Source of the DNA: Dendrocalamus latiflorus
Taxonomy: Eukaryota; Streptophyta; Magnoliopsida; Poales; Poaceae
Reading direction: 5' to 3'
Length of the DNA stretch: 64,000 nucleotides
Assembly: GCA_017311315.1 (NCBI GenBank)
Contig: CM029634.1
Span: forward strand, 23,922,391 to 23,986,390
The notes beneath the pieces are model-generated. The model was not told the origin of the DNA and did not search any database. It saw only the letters and a list, made by a program, of their open reading frames with translations. Of the stretch, positions 52,267 through 62,753 are shown piece after piece (position 1 is the first letter of the stretch; each line of letters begins with the position of its first letter). The position numbers and the translations under genes were made by a program.

Positions 52267-52871
52267 TATTATATCTTCTCCAAACAGAAGCTAGAAAAAG
52301 AATACAATACGAACAGCCCCTATAACCGTTTTTTGTCATGTCCATTTGACCGGCATTAGCGAGCTTTGGCCAGGGAAAACCGGCGGAACTTCCTCCGGTG
52401 CCGGGCCTCGGACAGCGACTCGGTGTTCCCGGAGAAGCTACCGTAGTTGAACGTATTTCAAAGCCTAAGCGTTGCCTCGTTGGGCGCGGGCAGTTGGAAT
52501 GGAAAACTCTGTGCCGGCCAGTGTGCACGAACGTCCTTGGGCATTGGTACCTTGCCCACCCGTGTGCACGGGGAGCAGCACAGAGATGAATCAAATAGCA
52601 TGCATCCTCGGTTCTATTGGTGGTCTGGCTTAACTTGTTGTACCCTTCACCATCTATGGTGGGCTGCTATGGATTTGATTTGTTGGTCTCCATGAATAGA
52701 CAGACCAGACATGACTCCACTTATACTAGGAGAAAGTGTGACAACTTTCCAGACCAGTCAGTTATTAGCGTGTTATTAAGTGTACACATGGTTGTTAATG
52801 TTCGTTCTCTACTTGCTGAGTTGCTCATAGTTCAGGTATATAGTACCATTGGTGTACTGCTGGAGATAGAT
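52267..52871. other. No gene recognised
   Basis: A 111-codon minus-strand frame (52259-52594) has no known domain. The segment is moderately GC-rich in its first half. Confidence 0.4.
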
Positions 52872-52874
52872 TAG

Positions 52875-53262
52875 GGCCCTGTTTGGATCCATCCAGATTT
52901 TAAGAATCTGGCTTTTGGAAACTAGGTGGGATCCAAACAGACCAGTTTTTGGGGGAGTTTTTAAAATCTACCTGCCCAGATTCTTAAAAACCAAGAAGCT
53001 GTTGATACCCAGCTTTTGCCAGTTTTTTTTTTGCACAAATACCCATTTACCCTCATTAAAGACCACGCATGGCTGTTTAATGTGCTGTTCAAGAGCAATA
53101 AATGTAAGGGTATAATAGTCTATTAGCACCAATCATAAATGAAACTAGCTTTTAAAAACTAGGAGATCCAAACACCCCACCAGTTTTTGCTTAGAAACCA
53201 GCTTTTAAAAAATAGAAGTAATAGCTGATTTTTAAGAATCTGAAACTGATTCAAACAGGGCC
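52875..53262. mobile_element. Tourist-like (PIF/Harbinger) MITE
   Basis: Ends GGCCCTGTTTGGATC and, inverted, GGCCCTGTTTGAATC are flanked by TAG (52872-52874 and 53263-53265). The 388-bp non-coding interior has mirrored TTTTAAAAACTAGGAGATCC words near the ends. Confidence 0.88.
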
Positions 53263-53373
53263 TAGTATGACGAATTTGGATAGCAGCATGGTCTACAGCT
53301 GGCTATCAGGACTCAGGATGCTCTAGTAACAAACAAAAGAAAACAAGAGCAGAACGTCTCTCTTTTTTTTTAT

Positions 53374-53528
53374 GGCCCTGTTTGGATCAGTTTTGGTTTT
53401 GGATAGCAGCTTCTTGGTTTTTAAGAATCTGAATAGGTAGATTTTAAAAAACTGCCTCAAAAACTCATCTGTTTGGATCCCACCCAGTTTTCAAAAGCCA
53501 GATTCTTAAAATCTGGGTGGATCCAATC
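53374..53528. mobile_element. Relative of the neighbouring Tourist-like MITE
   Basis: It starts GGCCCTGTTTGGATCAG and continues with ATTTTAAAAAACTGCC and GCCAGATTCTTAAAATCTGG, mirroring parts of the element at 52875 in a shortened form. The right terminus (TGGATCCAATCAC) is diverged, so the end is approximate. Confidence 0.6.
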
Positions 53529-54806
53529 ACATCGTCTCATGACAGTGCGTTTCTAAACAATGCACTGCGACAGCCAACAGTATCCACACAGGACCAAAAT
53601 CGTAATAAATAGTACAAATATGTACCAATCAGAAAATCCAAAATGCAGAATGTCTCGAATCTGGCAATGCCTTCAATTTCCTCCATGAGTACATTCAAAA
53701 CGACCAGTCTTTGTTACAACTATTATTCCATCTAAAGTTTTTGATATGAAACTATTCATTCGTAAGACACATGTTTGACCCCCGGGCTGTCCTGTATGTT
53801 TGACGCTTATTTCTTCACGGTTCTGTCGAACCGAAAGCTGCAGCAGCTTTGGTGTACATTCTTAGGATATAAATGCAATATGTGGATGGTATGATCTAAT
53901 ATGCATACGGATAGAATATAAATGAACACTATGTGAATACCCTAAGTTTGGGGAACAATGTGCAATTGCCTAAATATTGACAGGAAGAGCGGTCAAGAAA
54001 GCCAATGTGTAAGAAGTGTACTTGCCGAAAGGTGTACACCATCGTGGAAGCTTCTCAAGAACCCTCCCAACCATCAGTGTAACTCTATTCACATCTGTTG
54101 TTAGTTTTACTGAGGAAGGAAGACCTACTTCAGCTTCTTTTGGAGATGCATGCCTAGCATTAGTGCATTACTTGACCAGAAAAGGGTTAGCTGGAATTTT
54201 GTTGGGGTGCTTACCACCTGCAAACTGGATTGTATGCTATCCATCGACCTCGCTCTTATTACCCAGTTGAACCAAATTCTCCGAATTCACTGAAGAAAAT
54301 TACATGGAAATGTCAAATAACATGAAAACATCAATTATCTACGCTTACATAAATTTTTGAAGGACTAGTAGTTCACGTAAATGCATTACTAAATTCTCCA
54401 TAACCGAAGCAAATGTCAGACGTCAGAGTAACAACTGTAATATAGTGGGGTTTAATTATTTAAGTCGAATTAAAAGGTGGGGACACTCTGAGGGCATGTA
54501 CAACGCGTGTTTCAGCCCCGTCTGTATAGCGGTGTTTTTGCAAAAAACCCCCTCGCGAACAGCAGTAAATGAAGGGAGAGAGCGAAGTCGTCCTCTCACG
54601 AGGCGACGACGACCGGCGCGTGCTCCCAGGCCAAATCGCCGGCTGGAGCAGCGTTGTACGGGAATCTTCGTCTCCAGGCGAATCGTGCGGATCCAGCTGT
54701 GGCGCGCCCGCGATTTTGGTTCTGGGTGCCAAATTCCATCCCCGCCACCATATATGCCTTCCCGTGCTTTTTCTCCGCCCCCAATCCTCCCCTGCGCCCA
54801 CCCAAG
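53529..54806. other. Upstream flank of the frataxin copy; no other gene recognised
   Basis: A short plus frame at 54016-54270 has no known domain. 54540-54806 becomes GC-rich and could be the 5' leader of the frataxin copy. It lacks a recognisable mitochondrial presequence. Confidence 0.4.
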
Positions 54807-55993
54807 ATGTCGACCCCGGCAGCGACGGCGGAGAGCAAGGCGGGAGCAGCGTCTTCACCGGCGCCCCCACCTCCCTCGGCTGCTCTTCCCCTCGAGGGCC
54901 CTCTCGTCGACCGTCCGGCGACACAGTCCACCGGTGATGCGCCAAGCCCGTCCGCCATGGACTACAAGTGCGTTCCTCGTCCTTGCTGTCTCAGCTCCTT
55001 GTTGCCTTTGTGCCTTATTTGCTCATTCCCTTGGCTTCTACGGTAGTATGTCGCAGGGGAAATGAGGGAATTATCAAGATGTTAATACACCGGGAAAGTT
55101 TGACACCACGACATGTTGTGATTTTGTGATCATTGTCTTCCTGCGGCGATTGCTAACCCAAAAGCAGACCCCTAAACACACTCTATTTTGGCATACAGTT
55201 TCAAGGGGATGATTACAGTGGTTGAAATCACGAAAATGTTCATGAAAATAGTGAAATGGGGATTGTTGTGCTAGCTATTGATGTAAAATGATCGCAGCTG
55301 TTCAGAGAGGAAAAAAATCTGATCTTCCTTTGGTGATACATTTATAGTTAGATATATTTGTTTTTCCATTGGAGATTGGGCTTTTTGAGATTGTTGGTTG
55401 TGTGCGTTCAACAGGTCGATAATTTCAGAGGATGAGTTTCATAAATTAGCAGATGAGACGGTACAGGAGTTGCTTGAAAAACTTGAGGTAATGGAACCTC
55501 TGAGATAATGTCTTCAGATTTTTTTTTCACTTGATAGAAGCCTTGGCTTATATCGTCACCTGTGAGGTATGGTAATGTTGGTCAGTTGATAGTATGTGTT
55601 AAGTACCTGAATTTGAGCATACTACTATCTTATTTGTTGTTATTAAACTGACACTTGTCAAGGATAGTTCACTACTACAGGACTCACATCCACTAAGTAT
55701 TTGAAAAATGTTTAAGAGTTTGAGCATTACCATCTGTTGTTTTGAGACTTCTCCAGTATGGCTCTTTGATTTTTGATCAGGCTCTTAAATTGTTTGCCCA
55801 TCGAAAGATGCCACTTTCAAAAGCTTCTGATTGATGTCAAACGTTTATGTTTTAAAATTTCCACTTCTCTAAATATTGCATCCTGAAGCTTTTCTGGATC
55901 TGTAACTCACGTTGATTCTTATCTAAAGATGTTGTGTATGTCTGTTTGCAGTGGGCCTTCTAGGTTTGATTGGGATGCAACAACTAATGACAG
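54807..55993 (+). pseudogene. Partial frataxin gene
   Basis: Three exons are seen: 54807-54967 (Ala/Pro/Ser-rich, ending AMDYK), 55415-55487 (SIISEDEFHKLADETVQELL, then EKLE) and 55952-55993 (GPSRFDWDATTNDR). These match the start of the frataxin fold and the later PSRFDWDA motif. Frataxin is the mitochondrial iron-binding regulator of Fe-S cluster assembly. The intervening acidic/beta-sheet core (the usual GFDIDY...LTLRLG...YVVNKQ...QIWLSSP region) is missing between 55488 and 55951, as is the last exon. The third exon seems to lack the usual WIY before the splice site. The first exon has no clear mitochondrial targeting sequence. Remaining splice borders are GT-AG. This looks like a broken duplicate. 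Confidence 0.78.
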
Positions 55994-57587
55994 GTAGCTA
56001 AGTTGGATGGAGCATAGGAACATGCTGCTAGTGTTTCAGTTGTTGCTTTATGGTTAGTTTCATGCTTTATGGTCTTGTGATGCTTTATGGTCTTGTGATG
56101 CCGAATAATATGGTCTGGAATTCTCATCTCCCACACAATTTATCGCGATTGCTATCTAATAGACTAATACATTGTGTCCTTTGGCTAAACTGTAGTGCTT
56201 TTGTCTTTGTCATCTGCTGGTTGAAGCAAGCATGCTATTTTTATTTTCGCCTATCAACCATCTTGTATCTGTTTATGAAAGCTTGAGCTTTTGGCTTATT
56301 CCCTTCAGGGAAGGAGGTGCAGAAGATGCAAGTTCTGAATGTACTGGGAAAGCTTTCACCTACTGATCAACAATTGAAGTGGTTAATTGAAGCAATGAAT
56401 TATATTTTCGTGGAACATGTCAAGCTCTGTGTTTTCTCCAGATAAGCTTGCAGTCTGTCACTGAATAGTAGATTCTAATTATTCATCTCATAGTGCAGGA
56501 AAAAATCATTGGCAGTGACAAACAAAGTCATTGGCAGCTTGCTTTATGGTTTTGTTTGCCGAATAATATGGTCTTGTGATGCTTTATGGTCTTGTCTGTC
56601 GAATAATATGGTCTCATAGTGCAGGAAAAAATAATAAGCAGTGACAAACCATGGGCTACCTGTGGTACATTAGCTTCATGATAGCATTTCTAATTTTTTG
56701 CTACCTGTGCTACCAGTTCTCTTACCCAATTTTTTGCTTTTCTAATAGCATTTTCACCATTGTCACAAGGCTGTTGGTCATCTGAGAAAATATTTGTTAT
56801 GGCATGCAAAGAAGCAGCTTCCTCTGCAGTCCCTTTCTTTGGAAATCCTTGTGCCAACAGTTCTAATTAGATTCTGTTGAGTTGTTGAATGTTAAGCATG
56901 CAAAGAAGCTTCCTCTGTGTCATCTGAGCAAATATTTGTTATGGCATGCAAAGAAGCTTCCTCTGAGAATGTTAAGCAGTACGAGATGTTGTTGGAGTGA
57001 CTAGCACTGCTTTTATTTGTTGGAGTTACTAGCATCTGAACCTAATTAAGATGTTGCAGTATGAAAAAACTATTATATTATATTATATTATATTATATTA
57101 TATTATATATATTAATATATTATTTATATTGATGGTTCTAAAAAATATTGTAATTATGTTCATCTTATTTATGCTCGGTCTGTTTTGTATCAAGAAGCAA
57201 CACAATGGTATACAAGAATCATATTCATGCTTGATCATGGCTGTATGCATGCATTAAACAGTTTACAGACAGTCAAATAGATGACCCATTGTACAAGCTG
57301 TCTGTTTAGTTATCTGTGTGTGAAGTGGAAAGAATTTATAGACAGCAACCCGTCTGTGGGTTGTATATGCCCTCAGTTTTACCCCCAAAAAGTATATTAC
57401 AATACCATAACGTCATCATTCAATGCTCACAACCTATTGGTACTGATCTTTATAAGTAGTACTAGCTGCCAAGCTAAAATAATGAACCCGCCATGATGAG
57501 TAGTTAATGTTCAACATCGCATAATTTTCAAGCATGTACATACATTAAAGTGATTTTCTCTCTTATCTATTTAACGGTTCAACTCAC
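55994..57587. other. Repetitive AT-rich intergenic DNA
   Basis: Tandem-type duplications are visible: ATGCTTTATGGTCTTGTG at 56064-56100 and again near 56578, and AGCAAATATTTGTTATGGCA around 56785-56960. A (TATTA)n microsatellite lies at 57071-57110. No gene was recognised. Confidence 0.5.
57071..57110. repeat. (TATTA)n microsatellite
   Basis: About eight units of a five-base repeat, followed by ATATATTAATATATT. Confidence 0.9.
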
Positions 57588-57949
57588 CTTGAACTGTGAA
57601 GTCGCCAATTTCCTGTTTATTGATTGCGAGCGACCAACGTGTAGATAACTTAGTATCAACCGATAGTACTGTTCTTCGAGCATCATCTGTAACAGAATCA
57701 CTTTCCACAGAGCACGGGAACTTCCAATTTGCTCCCTCCAGTATTGCTCCCTTTGTAACTCCAACAGCCGTACTTCATGGTAAATGTTACAAAATCAGTA
57801 GTCATATTCCTTCCACAAGAAAATTCTTCACCTGTAAGGTCCACCAATTCCTTTGTCAACTTTCCAGGTGTATTGGAAAACAGAGAAATATAGGATAATG
57901 GTTCCGTGTTTCCATCATTCATTCTTGTAGTATCAACAACATGCACAAC
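57588..57949 (-). pseudogene. One exon of an ER M28-type metallopeptidase (ERMP1-like)
   Basis: With an acceptor (CTGCTCAG) at 57950 and a donor (GTGAG) at 57587, the minus strand reads SNTPGKLTKELVDLTGEEF, then TTDFVTFTMKYGCWSYKGSN, and after a frame change DDARRTVLSVDTKLSTRW and NKQEIGDFTVQ. This resembles the C-terminal lumenal region of plant ER membrane-bound Zn-dependent aminopeptidases (M28 family), by memory. A two-base loss after EVPVL (near 57708) shifts the frame. The M28 catalytic domain and membrane segments are not present nearby, so this is an isolated fragment. Confidence 0.65.
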
Positions 57950-58537
57950 CTGAGCAGAAACAAATCATGAAATAGTTATCATCTAATAAGTATCATTGCT
58001 AGTCTCAGTTAGATTAATGCAATATGGGGAAATATTATAAAATAAAGGGTTAATTCCTTATATGCCACTGGAAATTTCCAAAATCCCTGATTGTGTCACT
58101 GATATGCATGTGAGGTCCAAGTCATGACACGACGAGTGTCATATAAGGAATAATTCAAACTAATAAGGAACTACCCCTAAAATAAACCAGGCAAACAGAC
58201 TTGCAAGCATTTAGGGGAGATTTAGGAATAGAAATATGCAGAAAAGGATTGGTGAGTCATGTCAATCAGATTATCCCATGCAAGAATGACTAGTGTGTCA
58301 GGGGATGTTTCAAGGGCACGCAGGTCATTTCATGCACTCCTTAATTCTTGTGCACGAAACTAAAACAACTTGTATTTATACAACCGGAGGGAGTATGCAT
58401 CTACTTCCAACTCTTTCTTTGAAGGGCAACTCATGTTCATCACATGCATTAAAGGTGATCTTAAAAGTGTTAAAATAGGAATTTCTTTGTATTTTCTTAG
58501 ATATGTATGGCATATTCTCTTGTAATATCCCTTGTAA
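57950..58537. other. No gene; possible Stowaway-type end
   Basis: ACCGGAGGGAGTA at 58383-58395 is the standard outward end of Stowaway/Mariner MITEs in grasses, but no matching left end was found. The remainder is AT-rich. Confidence 0.4.
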
Positions 58538-58639
58538 TCTCTACTCCTTAAAAGAAGGAGTTCAAGGTGATGGTGCATCCTACACTTCCTTCTCACCCAT
58601 CCTGACAAAAAAGATTCTCTGTCTGACAAGTGGGCCCAC

Positions 58640-59340
58640 CCATCCCTCCTCACGCCCGTGCGGCCACCCCCCCACCCCCACTCCCCACCCACCCCTACCG
58701 AATCCGTGCGCTCCTCCCCCCTGATTTCTCCCTCGCCTCCTCACCTCCCTCCTCCATCGCCTCCTCCCTCTGCTCCACCGCCGCCTCCTCCCCCGCCGTC
58801 CGCTCCGCCGCCGCCTCCTCCTCCCCCCACCCCGCGCCGCCGCCGCCTCCTCCCCCGCTCCTCCGCTCCGCCGCGGCGCCCGTCCCGCCCCACCTCCCTG
58901 GCAGCCTCGCCCCCGCTCGCCTCGTCCGATTCCTTCTTTCCGCCTCCGGCCTGATCCCGTCGGCGTCCGCTGGCGCCCGGGGCCGTGGCCTCGCCGACCA
59001 CCGGCGAGGAGCTCCGCGTGTCTCCGTCGGCCAGTCCGTTCTCGCCTCCTCCTCCCCACTCCGCGCCGCCGCCGCCTCCTCCTCCTCCCCACCCCGCGCC
59101 GCCGCCTCCTCCCCTCCCTCCCACCCCGCGGAGCCGCCTCCTCCTCCTCTCCCCACTCCTCTGCTCCGCCGCCTCCTCCCCCGCTCCTCCACTCCACCGC
59201 CACTGCCAACTCCTCTCCCCACCCCTCCGCTCTGCCGCCACCTCCTCCCCCGCCGCCTCCTCCTCCCCACTCCGCTACCCATCTCCGCCTCTCAAAACCC
59301 TAGCCCCTCGCCTCCCCGCCCCTGTTGTCGCCTCCGCAGC
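58640..59340 (+). other. C/T-rich leader inside the Helitron
   Basis: The stretch is dominated by CCGCCGCCTCCTCC-type repeats and gives long open frames on both strands (360 and 209 codons) that are compositional. It directly precedes the JmjN exon and is probably the 5' leader of the source demethylase gene. Confidence 0.55.
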
Positions 59341-59351
59341 CGCAGCCGCCG

Positions 59352-59670
59352 ATGGCCAGTATGCCGGATCCCCCCGTGCTGGCATGGCTCCGCGGCCTCC
59401 CACTCGCCCCGGAGTACCGCCCCACGGAGTCGGAGTTCGCCGACCCCATCGCCTTCCTCTCCCGCGTGGAGCGGGAGGCCGCGGCCTACGGCATCTGCAA
59501 GGTCATCCCGCCCTACCCCCGACCCTCCCGCCGCTTCGTGTTCACCCACCTCAACCGCTCGCTCGTCACCTCCTCCGACGGGCCCAATCCTACCACTTCC
59601 GACGCCTCCAACCCTACCTCCTCGCCACCAGCCTCCGCCGTCGTGTTCACGACCCGACATGATAAGGTTT
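59352..59670 (+). pseudogene. JmjN-domain fragment of a REF6/ELF6-type histone demethylase gene
   Basis: The frame starts MASMPDPPVLAWLRGLPLAP and continues EYRPTESEFADPIAFLSRVE, AAYGICKVIPPYPRPSRRF and VFTHLNRSL. It is a JmjN domain with the EF-DP-FL and YGICKV signatures of plant KDM4-like H3K27 demethylases. It ends at TTRHDKV and a stop near the junction with the next fragment. The catalytic JmjC and zinc-finger domains are absent. Coding sequence up to the break is open, so a truncated transcript could be translated; function is not expected. Confidence 0.82.
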
Positions 59671-59712
59671 AGAGGTATTATAACAAAAGAGCATTGTTCA
59701 CGACAAGATTGA

Positions 59713-59820
59713 GTGGATGAAGAAAATTAGAGGTGTTATTCAGAGCAAAGGGGGTTCCGTCAAGGGTTCAAATACTCCTCAGGGTGGTTCCATGAGACAA
59801 AGCCATTCAGATGGGGTCCC
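59713..59820 (+). pseudogene. Dynamin-related protein 2 fragment
   Basis: The frame reads EWMKKIRGVIQSKGGSVKGS and TPQGGSMRQSHSDG and then meets a splice-donor-like GTAAGT. The end of the PH domain and following linker of plant DRP2-type dynamins has this wording, by memory. Only about 36 codons remain. DRP2 proteins act in clathrin-mediated membrane traffic; this piece cannot. Confidence 0.65.
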
Positions 59821-59992
59821 TTGTAAGTTCTAGCCAATGCTTGACTTGTGTCCTTACATCTGTATTCATTTCGAAGCTTTATCCCTTACTATCCTGAATC
59901 AGTTGCCTCAGATTATTTTCTATCAACTCTGTCTTCACTGGACACTCATGCCAAGTTGTTCTACTCAATGAAGTATTTGTTTGGCTTTTCAG

Positions 59993-60499
59993 GTTGAAGT
60001 TGCATTTTCAGGTGCTGGTGTAAAGGAAGAAGGTGTTGAATTTGGTACAGCTGGTACAGCGTTGAAAGTATTACCTCCATGGATGATCATAGAAGGCATG
60101 AATCTTACAAAAGAACAAAGAGGAGATACCAGTACATCTAAACTGGATGAAAAATCAGAAGTCAAGGATGACAAAAAACAGGACTCGAAAGGAGATGAGA
60201 AGAGTATACAGGTCAGCTTAGGGATGAACATAAATTGACTTTTACAGTCAAGATTTATTTGCTATTTTGAAAGGTTTTGTATTAATTATTTTTTATTGTC
60301 TAGGATGAATACATAAAGGCTTATTATGAGGCCCTCAGGAAAAGACAGGAAGAAGAGGATGCAAAAAGGAGGATGCAGTAGGAAGGTCAGACATTTGCTT
60401 CTGAATCTAATTCTAAACGGCATGTGGGCATGAAGTCCAAACTTGTGGATGGGGACGATGAGAATGAGGGTGTTGAATGGGAAGAAGACCAACCTGCAG
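59993..60499 (+). pseudogene. TFIIE-alpha C-terminal fragment, two exons
   Basis: The first exon, 59993-60211, reads VEVAFSGAGVKEEG, KVLPPWMIIEGMNLTKEQRG and SEVKDDKKQDSKGDEKSIQ. The second, 60304-60499, reads DEYIKAYYEALRKRQEEEDA, then KRRMQ, an in-frame TAG, and GVEWEEDQPA. This matches the acidic C-terminal part of the plant general transcription factor TFIIE large subunit. The winged-helix and zinc-ribbon domains are absent. The stop replaces an expected Gln codon. Splice borders are otherwise normal. Confidence 0.82.
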
Positions 60500-60885
60500 G
60501 TATCTTATGCTTCTTTAGTTTCCTTGCTTCAATAATATCGTTTAGTGTAAATGTATGTAGCTACAAAGCGGAGCTGATTTAATGTTTCTAATAAATGGTG
60601 AATTAACCGTTATCTGGGTTTAACAATCTAAGTTTTTATATAGGGTGAACATGGTTTTTTTTATTTCTTGAAACTGACACTGTTTAGCTGTTAGCTAATA
60701 CCATGACTCGGTTTGTAGGAATGCCATAATTGATTCCGAAAATTAAGAACGAATTGTTGTGCATTTGAAATTGTTGAAATTTCATCATTTGTTTTAATAA
60801 CCATAAAGTATACGTACGCAAAGGACCCTGTGCTTAAAGAAAAAGAAAACGGTATTTTGTAAACTTTGCTATGGACTAATGCTAG

Positions 60886-61939
60886 GGAAAACACCAAATG
60901 AAGTAAATTCTTTTCTGTCTAATGCTGCTCAATACACTGCTGCCATGAGGAAGGTCGGTGATGCTCAAGTAAGAGAATTACTTGAATGTGTCTCTGAATG
61001 TCTTGACAAGGAGCGCTGTAATACATTTGAGGATTGCATAACTTGGGCCCAACTAAAGTATGTTTACCTATTCTGCTTCATTGTTATTTTCTTTTCTATA
61101 TGATCTTCATTTCTATTTTTACTTGGTCTTTACCGCATGTTAAGCTGCTGCTTTAATAGTATATGGAGTTCCACATTATTCTCCCTCCCTCACAAGGAAG
61201 ATTAGTTGAATCCACCATAAATGGATCATGAGAGTTAGCCCCTAGCACTGTCATATTAACTAATGTCTATTCAAGTGTGTATCTGTGTAGATTAGTACTG
61301 TTGAGATTCCATCATTTTTCTATGCACGAGGCATTGACAATCAATACTGTTAAGATTTGAGAAGTGTTGTATTTCAACAGCTTCTCTTTTTACCTGTAGA
61401 TGTACCTCATTTAGGGCTTCCTTCTCTTTTTTCCCTGTAGATGTACCTCATTTTACGGCTTCAATTTTTTGTGCAAGCTGATAAGTTCCTTTTTTGTTCT
61501 TGGTAAATTTGAGGATTATTTCACAAACTGTGTGAAGCAGCTCACATTCACTTTTCCTGAAGATGCTTCCACTAGCACGGGTGCTCCTTTCTGGTCTGCA
61601 CCCAAGCGCTTCCTTCATCCGCTGCAATTTTCAGCTCCTGATCCATCTCACATACACTTCATTATGTCTGCTTCAATATTGAGAGTAGAGTCATTTGGAA
61701 TTGCTATACCTGACTGGGCAAAGAACATGAGTAAGATGGCTGATGTAGTAAATAAGGTTGCAATTCCTATATTTGAGCCAAAGACAGGGGTCAATATTGT
61801 GACAAATAAGAAGGCCACTAACCTTTCGAGTGCTTTAGTTGATGTTGTCGCTATTATTGATGTTCTCCTAGCTAAGTTGGAAGAATATGCCAAGAGGCTA
61901 CCTCTAGGATTCCAAATGAAACCTATCCAATTTGAGAAG
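60886..61939 (+). pseudogene. Ubiquitin-activating enzyme E1 (UBA1) fragment, two exons
   Basis: Exon 60886-61057 reads TPNEVNSFLSNAAQYTAAMR and ELLECVSECLDKERCNTFED. Exon 61508-61939 reads FEDYFTNCVKQLTFTFPED, GAPFWSAPKRFLHPLQF, IMSASILRVESFGIAIPDWA and LPLGFQMKPIQFEK. This is the second catalytic Cys half-domain to four-helix region of plant E1 enzymes, downstream of the active-site Cys, which is not included. The second exon is open throughout. Its upstream splice acceptor seems lost: the bases before FEDYF read TTGGTAA rather than ending in AG. Confidence 0.88.
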
Positions 61940-62719
61940 GTTAGTATTTTCAAATATAACTTTGTTGGAAGAGTGTTTTGGGAAAATATGAAGACACACA
62001 CTGTTGGGACAGCTTTGTTCTTCAAACCATTTATATCTTTTTTTGTTCTTTCTTTATACAATTAGTATCATGTAAGAGATACTGAAGTCTTATGTTCTAT
62101 TTAGTGAACTTTCTTACAATAAGTTAACAATCCTGGGGTGGAATAGCATGGTGTAGCACGAATTGGTTCAGCGTACTCCTTAAAATCCTTTTAATATTAA
62201 TTGAAACGGGTTGTTTGCATTGTTTTTATACATTCTTACATTGTAGTTACATTTCGCTTTGAAGAAGCATGGTGTTTCTGCTGAAGGAGTGGTGCTAGCA
62301 TTGACATAAAGCAGGACATGTTGCACTGTGTGAGAGCTAACCACTTTTTGTTTAGTGTATGTAGTATCGATTAGTTTGATACTTAGTGCTAATTTTTCAT
62401 GTCTGGGTACAACTCTCGTAATGTAAAAAACATTGTAAAATTCACTTGGCTTATGTTGAACGGGGTCCTGCCAAAAAGCATGTGCCAACGGATATATATA
62501 GTGCTAAAGAAAAATATTATTTACTGTATGGTTTAGTATTCCGTTGTGTAAAGTTTAGTGTTTGTTGTATGTTCCGATTTGTGAGATTATTGTGTCAATG
62601 GTATTATTTCTTCCCTTTTAAATTGTCTTGATGAGTGATTATTGAACCAGTAGTTAGCTTTTCAGATGTGAAAAAAGATTAACTACAATAATATGCAATT
62701 TTAGTGTTAGTTTTATGGT
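61940..62719. other. Helitron 3' region without recognised coding sequence
   Basis: AT-rich. A short frame at 62446-62631 (VERGPAKKHVPTDIYSAKEK) could be part of another captured exon but was not identified. Confidence 0.4.
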
Positions 62720-62748
62720 TCCGTAGCAACGCACGGGCATATGACTAG
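62720..62748 (+). other. Helitron 3' terminal hairpin and CTAG end
   Basis: CCGTAGC and GCACGG pair as a short GC-rich stem with one bulged base and an AAC loop, about eight bases before CTAG. Helitrons carry such a hairpin as the replication terminator. Confidence 0.75.
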
Positions 62749-62753
62749 TCGCT

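Larger units (their letters stand above)
58538..62748 (+). mobile_element. Helitron carrying fragments of at least four genes
   Basis: It starts TCTCTACTCCTTAAAA after an A (58537) and ends ATGACTAG before a T (62749), the A-T insertion rule and TC...CTAG termini of Helitrons. Just before the end, CCGTAGC-AAC-GCACGG forms a hairpin. No inverted repeats or target duplication exist, as expected. No Rep/helicase was read, so it is non-autonomous. In order on the plus strand it holds a polypyrimidine leader plus JmjN exon, a dynamin-2 piece, two TFIIE-alpha exons and two ubiquitin E1 exons, with introns retained. The fragments were therefore taken from genomic DNA, not mRNA. Confidence 0.85.

Noticed and set aside
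58383..58395. Stowaway/Mariner end ACCGGAGGGAGTA as a complete MITE
   Set aside because: No matching opposite end or TA duplication was found within a few hundred bases, so only a possible remnant is recorded.
58580..59712. Overlapping open frames of up to 360 codons on both strands
   Set aside because: They follow from CCGCCGCCTCCTCC-type composition. Only the short JmjN reading frame from 59352 matches a known protein.
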